Assembly (NCBI GenBank): GCA_017428115.1
Contig: JAFRRK010000002.1
Coordinates: forward strand, 1-36,810
Source: Bacteroidales bacterium
Lineage (GTDB): Bacteria; Bacteroidota; Bacteroidia; Bacteroidales; P3
Direction of reading: 5' to 3'
DNA: 36,810 nt
Position 1 is the stretch's first letter, and every line of letters begins with the position of its first letter. Below are positions 32,586 through 36,810 of this stretch, piece by piece. Below the pieces are notes generated by a model that was not told the DNA's origin, did no database searches, and saw only the letters and a program-made list of their open reading frames with translations. Made by a program: the position numbers and the translations under genes.

Positions 32586-32761
32586 TTTGCAATTGAAAAA
32601 AACAATAAACGATACAATTTCGGGTGCAAAGATACAAATAAAAAATGATTTGGTAAAAAAATATCGGCAGACTTTATCTTTTTCTCGAGCATTTCCGCTA
32701 TATCAGACATAGAGTGGTCTAAACAAAGGGAGTACCTCAAACACCCGCCTATCTGCAGCTG
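32586..32761. repeat. Duplicated promoter module, copy 2 (drives the lipoprotein gene)
   Basis: Direct repeat of 31734-31908, 852 bp away. It ends 6 bp before the lipoprotein start codon and holds its promoter. Homology stops sharply at CTGCAGCTG on the outer side. Confidence 0.9.
32627..32634 (-). promoter_or_regulatory. Promoter of the BACON-like lipoprotein gene (-7 box)
   Basis: The plus strand CAAAGATA gives TATCTTTG toward the gene, 46 bp before its ATG; the predicted leader is about 40 nt. Confidence 0.65.
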
Positions 32762-32764
32762 CAG

Positions 32765-33166
32765 AATTCAGCAATCAAATTTAAACAGCTTCTAAAAAAT
32801 GGCAACCTAATTTGTGCCTTTTTCGGTATAATTGTATCAGACGGACTTCATCACTCACCTCAATCGCACGCCATGCCTTCGTCGTGCCTTCGTCGTGCCT
32901 TCGTTTCCGGAGACGAAAACAGGGCGAACGCATGAAAAAGGCAGGCAGCCTCCAGCACTAAACAACCCGACTAATGGCCGTGAAACGAGAACCGACAGTC
33001 TTGTCCCTACGCAAAAAAATAATATTCATTCAGTTGTATACAACTCCCCTTTTTCGCTACAAATGATTTTGTTAGAAAACGTTTAGGACATTATTGGACA
33101 AAGGGGCAGAGTAAAAGGTGGTAAAGTTTTTTTTCGCCAGTTTGTGATTAATTGTGGATTTTTATG
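32765..33166. other. Gene-free spacer before the C69 dipeptidase
   Basis: No credible gene. An 11-bp unit GCCTTCGTCGT is tandemly repeated at 32875-32885 and 32886-32896, with a third partial copy following. A TTCGTTTCC...GGAGACGAAA inverted pairing lies just after. The rest is unremarkable, becoming AT-rich toward the promoter. Confidence 0.5.
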
Positions 33167-33174
33167 TATATTTG
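33167..33174 (+). promoter_or_regulatory. Promoter of the C69 dipeptidase (-7 box)
   Basis: TATATTTG matches TAnnTTTG; a TTTG at 33141-33144 lies 22 bp upstream, slightly far. The leader is about 80 nt. Confidence 0.6.
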
Positions 33175-33258
33175 CATTTCTAAAAAAAGCCATTATGGCA
33201 GGGTATTTTGGAATAGACAATTGAATATCAGCAAACAAATAACATTAATACTATCGAT

Positions 33259-35019
33259 ATGAGAAAACCACTTTCACTTATGCTTATGGGCGCTATCCTT
33301 ATGATGGGATATGAAGCCTCGGCCTGTACAAATTTTCTTTTCACCAAGGGTGCCACCAAGGATGGAAGCACCATGATAACCTATGCAGCAGACAGCCATG
33401 TGCTGTATGGCGAGCTATACTACCGCAAGGCTGCAGACTACGCCGCCGGCACAATGTTTATGCTGGTGGACTGGGACAGCGGCCGCAAGCTGTTTGAAAT
33501 ACCGCAGGTGGCGCACACATACAGCGTAGTGGGCAACATGAACGAACACCAGTTGGCCATTGGCGAGACCACCTACGGCGGCCGCGAGGAGTGCTGGAAG
33601 GACGAGGTGAAGGGCATCGACTATGGCTCGCTCATCTACGTCACCCTTCAGCGTGCCAAGAATGCCCGCGAGGCCATCTACTGGATGACCAAAATGGTGG
33701 CGGACTATGGCTACTGCAGCGAGGGAGAGAGTTTCTCCATCTGCGACCCCAACGAGGTGTGGATTTTGGAACTGATTGGCAAGCGCGGAGCACCTGTGAA
33801 GGCCGATGTGGCGAAGAAACTCAAATATAAGTACACCGATGGCGCAGTGTGGGTGGCACGCCGCATTCCGGACGGCTATGTGAGCGGCCATGCCAACCAG
33901 GCACGCATCACCCAGTTTCCTCAAGAGGGTGCCAAATTCAACAAGGCCAAGGGAAAAGGATTGCACACTGTGATAAGCAGCGCACACATGGATTATCTGT
34001 ATGAGCCCGAGGTGGAGTGTGTGTATGCCGCCGACGTGGTGACCTATGCCCGCGCCTGCGGCTGGTTTAGCGGCAAGAACGAAGAGTTTAGCTTTGCAGA
34101 CACATATGCCCCCCTCACCTTCAGCGGCATCCGTGGCTGCGACGCACGTGTGTATGCTATGTTCAACCGTGTAAATCGCGAGATGCGCAAATATGAGAAA
34201 TACGCCATGGGCGACCCCAAGGCAGAGCGTCTGCCACTATGGATTAAGCCCGACCATAAGGTGGATGTGCACGAGGTGATGAACCTGATGCGCGACCACT
34301 ATGAAGGCACCGCCATGGACATGAGCAAAGACAAAGGGGCAGGCCCATTTGCATGTCCCTATCGCTGGCGCCCAATGGGTTTTGAGGTGAACGGACAAAA
34401 GTATGTGCACGAACGTGCCACCTCCACCCAGCAGACCGGTTTCAGTTTTGTGGCACAATGCCGCGGCTGGCTGCCTGCCAAGGTGGGCGGCATACTGTGG
34501 TTTGGCGTGGACGACACCTACAGCACCTGCTACTGCCCCATGTATTGCGGCATTACTAAGATACCTGAATGTTTCCGCGAAGGCAATGGCGATATGCTGA
34601 CCTATAGCGAGACGGCCGCCTTCTGGCTGTTCAACCGCGTGACTAACTTTGTTTACAGCCGTTATAACGACATGATTGTAGACCTACAGAAGGTGCAGAA
34701 CGAGCTGGAAGAGGGATTTATCAAAGAGGTGGCTCGCTTTGACGACCGCGCCAAGAGGACTGATAAAGACGATGCCCTGGTGGAGCAGCTGAACGACTTT
34801 TCGAACCGTCAGGCCAAACGCATGATGCGCGAATGGAACAAACTTGACCACTATCTGCTAGTGAAATATATCGACGGCAACATCAAGAAGGAGAAGGATG
34901 GCAAGTTTGAGCGTACCGAAACTGGCAATCCCGCATTCCCAATGCAGCCTAAGTATCCCGACTGGTACTATAAGATGATTGTGGAAGACCACGGCAACGT
35001 AGTGCGCGAAACGTTCTAG
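33259..35019 (+). CDS. C69 family (dipeptidase A-like) peptidase, exported
   Basis: A 586-residue exported peptidase. Residues 1-22 form a signal peptide ending EASA, and the next residue C23 (ACTNFLFTKGATKDGS) is the expected N-terminal nucleophile of the Ntn-hydrolase fold; the enzyme becomes active once this Cys is exposed. Further family blocks are YAADSHVLYGELY, NEHQLAIGETTYGGRE, IDYGSLIYVTLQRAKNAREA, EGESFSICDPNEVWILELIG and HANQARITQFP. Members cleave dipeptides or small peptides in the periplasm or cell surface. The C-terminal 200 residues are the usual helical extension. The Cys is placed like a lipidated one (SAC), but the catalytic role is the family rule. It has its own promoter and a strong hairpin terminator. 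Confidence 0.93.
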   Translation: MRKPLSLMLMGAILMMGYEASACTNFLFTKGATKDGSTMITYAADSHVLYGELYYRKAADYAAGTMFMLVDWDSGRKLFEIPQVAHTYSVVGNMNEHQLAIGETTYGGREECWKDEVKGIDYGSLIYVTLQRAKNAREAIYWMTKMVADYGYCSEGESFSICDPNEVWILELIGKRGAPVKADVAKKLKYKYTDGAVWVARRIPDGYVSGHANQARITQFPQEGAKFNKAKGKGLHTVISSAHMDYLYEPEVECVYAADVVTYARACGWFSGKNEEFSFADTYAPLTFSGIRGCDARVYAMFNRVNREMRKYEKYAMGDPKAERLPLWIKPDHKVDVHEVMNLMRDHYEGTAMDMSKDKGAGPFACPYRWRPMGFEVNGQKYVHERATSTQQTGFSFVAQCRGWLPAKVGGILWFGVDDTYSTCYCPMYCGITKIPECFREGNGDMLTYSETAAFWLFNRVTNFVYSRYNDMIVDLQKVQNELEEGFIKEVARFDDRAKRTDKDDALVEQLNDFSNRQAKRMMREWNKLDHYLLVKYIDGNIKKEKDGKFERTETGNPAFPMQPKYPDWYYKMIVEDHGNVVRETF

Positions 35020-35032
35020 AAAAACAATATAC

Positions 35033-35091
35033 TAAAAGGTAAAAACTAAAAGTTGCATGAAAACAAACCTCCTTTTAGTTTTTACCTTTTA
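35033..35091 (+). terminator. Long perfect hairpin between the dipeptidase and ureohydrolase-like genes
   Basis: TAAAAGGTAAAAACTAAAAG (35033-35052) is the exact reverse complement of 35072-35091, a 20-bp stem with a 19-nt loop. The bases after it repeat CCTTTTA. It lies 13 bp after the dipeptidase stop and 18 bp before the next start, so it likely ends the first transcript and could also be a leader structure for the second gene. Confidence 0.75.
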
Positions 35092-35109
35092 CCTTTTACT
35101 GTACATACT

Positions 35110-36312
35110 ATGTCTATAAAGAAATATCTCTCACCTATAAACCCCGACGAGCTGGGGTACCGTCCCACTGAGAATGCCACCACGATAGGGGAAAAAGTGA
35201 AGGCATACATCCCGAACACAAATCCACCTGCCATACATAAAGACGGGCTGGTGATACTGGGTGTGGGCGAGGACCGAGGCGCTGAACTGAATGCCGGCTG
35301 CGGCACAGCACCTAACGAAATACGCCGATATCTATACCAGCTGGCATTGCCTACAGACGATACCGACATAACCGACCTAGGCAACATCGTCTTGGGGCAG
35401 ACTGCCGACGACACCTACTATGCTGTGGCAGAAGTGGTGCAGGCAGTAATCGGTAAGGGGGGCACTCTTATCTTGTTGGGTGGGAGCCAAGACCTCACCT
35501 TCGCCATCTACAAGGGCTACGAACGACTGAACCGCATCCACAACATCACCACTATCGATGCACGTTTCGACCTTGAGGACAACGATGAGATAACATCGCG
35601 CACATGGCTGAGGAACATCATCATGCAGTCCCCCAACTACCTCTTCTTCCATGCCAATATTGGCTATCAAACCTATTTCGTAGGGCAGAGATACGTCGAT
35701 CTTATGGACGAGCTGAAGTTTGACGCTTATAGGTTAGGAGATGTGCAAACATATATTGAGCGGGCAGAAGCGTTGATACGCAATGCCGACATAGTGAGTG
35801 TGGACCTCTGTTCGGTGCGCCAGAGCGATGCGCCAGGTCATGGAGCGCCCTCACCCCACGGCCTGTATGGCGAAGAGCTATGCCAAATGATGCGCTTTGC
35901 CGGGCTCAGCGATAAGACACACTGTTTAGGCCTGTTTGAGGTCAATCCGCTGTATGATATCCATGGTCAAACTACACATATGGTGGCTCAGGCACTATGG
36001 TATTTCATCGAAGGGTTTTTCGGGCGCAAGCACGACAACCCGTTGGTCTACCCCGAAAGCTGTGTACACTACCTTGTGCCTCTAGAACAGATGGGGATGG
36101 ATATACACTTCTATAAGAGCAAAACGGGCGACCGCTGGTGGGTGCATGTACCTTGCAACAATGTCGATTTACAAAATCTATATTCTCCCCAACTGATGCT
36201 GCCCTGCACTTATGCCGACTACCGACAGTGTATGGAGGGCGGCAATGTGCCTGAGCTTTGGTGGCGCTACTACCGTAGGCTAAACGTTCCTACTGCCACA
36301 CTTTCAGATTAG
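35110..36312 (+). CDS. Ureohydrolase-fold (arginase/formimidoylglutamase-like) protein lacking key metal ligands
   Basis: The start at 35110 (MSIKKYLSPINPDELGY) is preferred; the in-frame ATG at 35053 lies in the terminator hairpin. The 400-residue product follows the arginase/agmatinase/HutG fold to about residue 310. The three metal-binding motifs are altered: GGxH is GGSQD, DAHxD is DARFD, and SxDxDxxDP is SVDLCSVRQSDAP. Three of six ligands remain (D, D, D) and three are replaced (H to Q, H to R, D to C), so a two-Mn hydrolase activity is unlikely. The C-terminal extension (WYFIEGFFGRKHDN, SKTGDRWWVHVP) is absent from true arginases. I recall similar sequences across Bacteroidetes, so the change looks conserved rather than decay. 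The role is unknown; binding or scaffold functions are possible. Confidence 0.85.
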   Translation: MSIKKYLSPINPDELGYRPTENATTIGEKVKAYIPNTNPPAIHKDGLVILGVGEDRGAELNAGCGTAPNEIRRYLYQLALPTDDTDITDLGNIVLGQTADDTYYAVAEVVQAVIGKGGTLILLGGSQDLTFAIYKGYERLNRIHNITTIDARFDLEDNDEITSRTWLRNIIMQSPNYLFFHANIGYQTYFVGQRYVDLMDELKFDAYRLGDVQTYIERAEALIRNADIVSVDLCSVRQSDAPGHGAPSPHGLYGEELCQMMRFAGLSDKTHCLGLFEVNPLYDIHGQTTHMVAQALWYFIEGFFGRKHDNPLVYPESCVHYLVPLEQMGMDIHFYKSKTGDRWWVHVPCNNVDLQNLYSPQLMLPCTYADYRQCMEGGNVPELWWRYYRRLNVPTATLSD

Positions 36313-36340
36313 TTATTATTACCTGAACACAGAAAAAAGA

Positions 36341-36369
36341 AAGAGGATGCCCCGCTTAGGCATCCTCTT
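36341..36369. terminator. Bidirectional intrinsic terminator
   Basis: AAGAGGATGCC (36341-36351) pairs with GGCATCCTCTT (36359-36369) around a 7-nt loop. On the plus strand TCTTCTTT follows; on the minus strand TCTTTTTT follows. It serves both the ureohydrolase-like gene and the small convergent minus-strand gene. Confidence 0.88.
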
Positions 36370-36379
36370 CTTCTTTGAA

Positions 36380-36541
36380 CTAGTTGAGATAAACTTTAAT
36401 GTTCACATCTCCTATGCGAATGTTTTGGTAACACCGCGCATACTGGAGAATGTTTTGTACAACGTGCGGCGACGGCTGTACAGTGGTGCTTGCTGTTTCA
36501 AAAGATGTAATGCTGTCAGTAAAGTCGTAGTCCTGCATCAT
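36380..36541 (-). CDS. Small hypothetical protein
   Basis: A 53-residue frame starting at a double ATG (36541/36538); a GTG at 36598 would add 19 residues but lies within a 5' hairpin. The product, ending QNILQYARCYQNIRIGDVN then IKVYLN, has an acidic first half and a PSPHVVQNILQYAR helix. It resembles the small 50-75-residue Bacteroidales proteins I recall with a P-x-I-x-x-I-x-x-YA/FA core, of unknown function. The well-placed minus-strand U-tract of the terminator at 36341-36369, only 10 bp after its stop, supports real transcription in this direction. No clear TAnnTTTG box was found upstream. Confidence 0.5.
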   Translation of the reverse strand: MMQDYDFTDSITSFETASTTVQPSPHVVQNILQYARCYQNIRIGDVNIKVYLN

Positions 36542-36562
36542 ACGCGCCTTTTTAAGTTGAAC

Positions 36563-36603
36563 ATAGGGTGAAATCTCTATTCTTTTGCAAGAATTCACCC
36601 TAT
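36563..36603. repeat. 10-bp inverted repeat in the leader of the small gene
   Basis: ATAGGGTGAA (36563-36572) and TTCACCCTAT (36594-36603) are perfect complements, upstream of the ATG at 36541 and overlapping the alternative GTG start at 36598. Confidence 0.7.
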
Positions 36604-36634
36604 AAACTCAAAATGGCCATATTTATTGCATGCA

Positions 36635-36654
36635 AAAATGTTAATTAACATTTT
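36635..36654. promoter_or_regulatory. 20-bp perfect palindrome, operator-like
   Basis: AAAATGTTAATTAACATTTT is a perfect palindrome about 94 bp upstream of the small minus-strand gene. It has the size and symmetry of a dimeric regulator site; no regulator is known. Confidence 0.55.
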
Positions 36655-36745
36655 GAATTAAAATTAAGAATTACAATACTTCGGAAATATTTGATTTATA
36701 TGTTTGATATACAATAATTTATTTATATTTTTTTAACTTTAAAAA

Positions 36746-36777
36746 TTTGGTCAAGTGGCTGAAAATGAGTATCTTTG
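36746..36777 (+). promoter_or_regulatory. Strong promoter for a gene beyond the window
   Basis: TTTG (36746-36749), a 20-bp spacer and TATCTTTG (36770-36777) form a consensus Bacteroidetes promoter. Transcription should start near 36784, leaving only about 27 bases in the window, so the gene is not seen. Confidence 0.75.
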
Positions 36778-36810
36778 TAGATGTTTTCAAGTAAGCACAA
36801 AAACACCGCA

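Noticed and set aside
32832-33086. 84-codon plus-strand frame before the dipeptidase
   Set aside because: It covers the 11-bp tandem repeats and has no protein-like pattern or promoter.
35053-35109. Upstream start of the ureohydrolase-like gene
   Set aside because: These codons are encoded by the terminator hairpin (aromatic/Pro-rich); the family-like N-terminus begins at 35110.
1-36810. CRISPR arrays, tRNA or rRNA genes
   Set aside because: No regularly spaced repeat-spacer array (the 33-bp palindromes have only three units and related spacers), no cloverleaf with a recognisable T-loop, and no rRNA-like sequence was seen.

Overview
The window is a piece of a Bacteroidales chromosome, probably from a gut or rumen Prevotellaceae- or Muribaculaceae-like lineage; nothing here fixes the genus. 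The evidence is the Bacteroidetes promoter grammar (TAnnTTTG at -7, often with TTTG about 19-20 bp upstream), two proteins with type IX secretion (T9SS) C-terminal sorting domains, lipoproteins with Bacteroidetes-style lipoboxes, a menaquinone pathway and several families typical of this phylum (DUF2795, DUF2156, DUF5714, AAA/DUF4143 ATPase).

Layout. 1-140: the end of an ISL3-type insertion sequence cut by the window edge. It abuts, and has apparently removed the stop codon of, a 1.8-kaa T9SS-exported PKD/Ig-like surface protein on the minus strand (82-5457). 5.9-9.8 kb: a plus-strand accessory cluster of secreted proteins. It holds a truncated paralogue, a full-length gene broken at a C8/A7 homopolymer pair (possible phase variation), and a T9SS protein with InlB-like repeats and a GC-rich C-terminal cassette. 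9.9-12.1 kb: CDF metal transporter and acetate kinase on the minus strand. 12.2-13.0 kb: a non-coding region with dispersed hairpins, three AAGTATACTT palindromes spaced exactly 33 bp, and a 6S-like RNA with promoter and terminator. Next come a CsgG/LpoB-like secreted protein and an AAA/DUF4143 ATPase whose upstream region carries two copies of a TTCCGT/ACGG operator-like dyad.

16.2-22.8 kb is a compact seven-gene housekeeping operon: cysS, Nudix hydrolase, S41 protease, TlpA-like thiol-disulfide protein, Mrp Fe-S carrier, Nfu, and corrinoid adenosyltransferase. Then come DUF2795, a DUF2520/Rossmann protein coupled to TatD, a DUF2156+GNAT pair on the minus strand, and an SDR-type L-threonine dehydrogenase. 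These are followed by an operon of two predicted lipoproteins whose folds are normally cytoplasmic (DUF5714 and flavin-reductase-like), then menG-menA on the minus strand.

31.3-33.2 kb is gene-poor. It contains a small BACON-like lipoprotein gene flanked by two ~175-bp direct repeats, each carrying a minus-strand promoter. The window ends with a C69 dipeptidase, a ureohydrolase-fold protein that has lost half of its metal ligands, a small minus-strand ORF, and a strong promoter pointing out of the window.

The most unusual items are the exported DUF5714/flavin-reductase pair, the homopolymer-disrupted secreted gene next to its truncated paralogue, the 33-bp-phased palindrome array, the metal-ligand-depleted ureohydrolase and the duplicated promoter module. 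All functional calls rest on reading the sequence and recalled family motifs; no searches were run.
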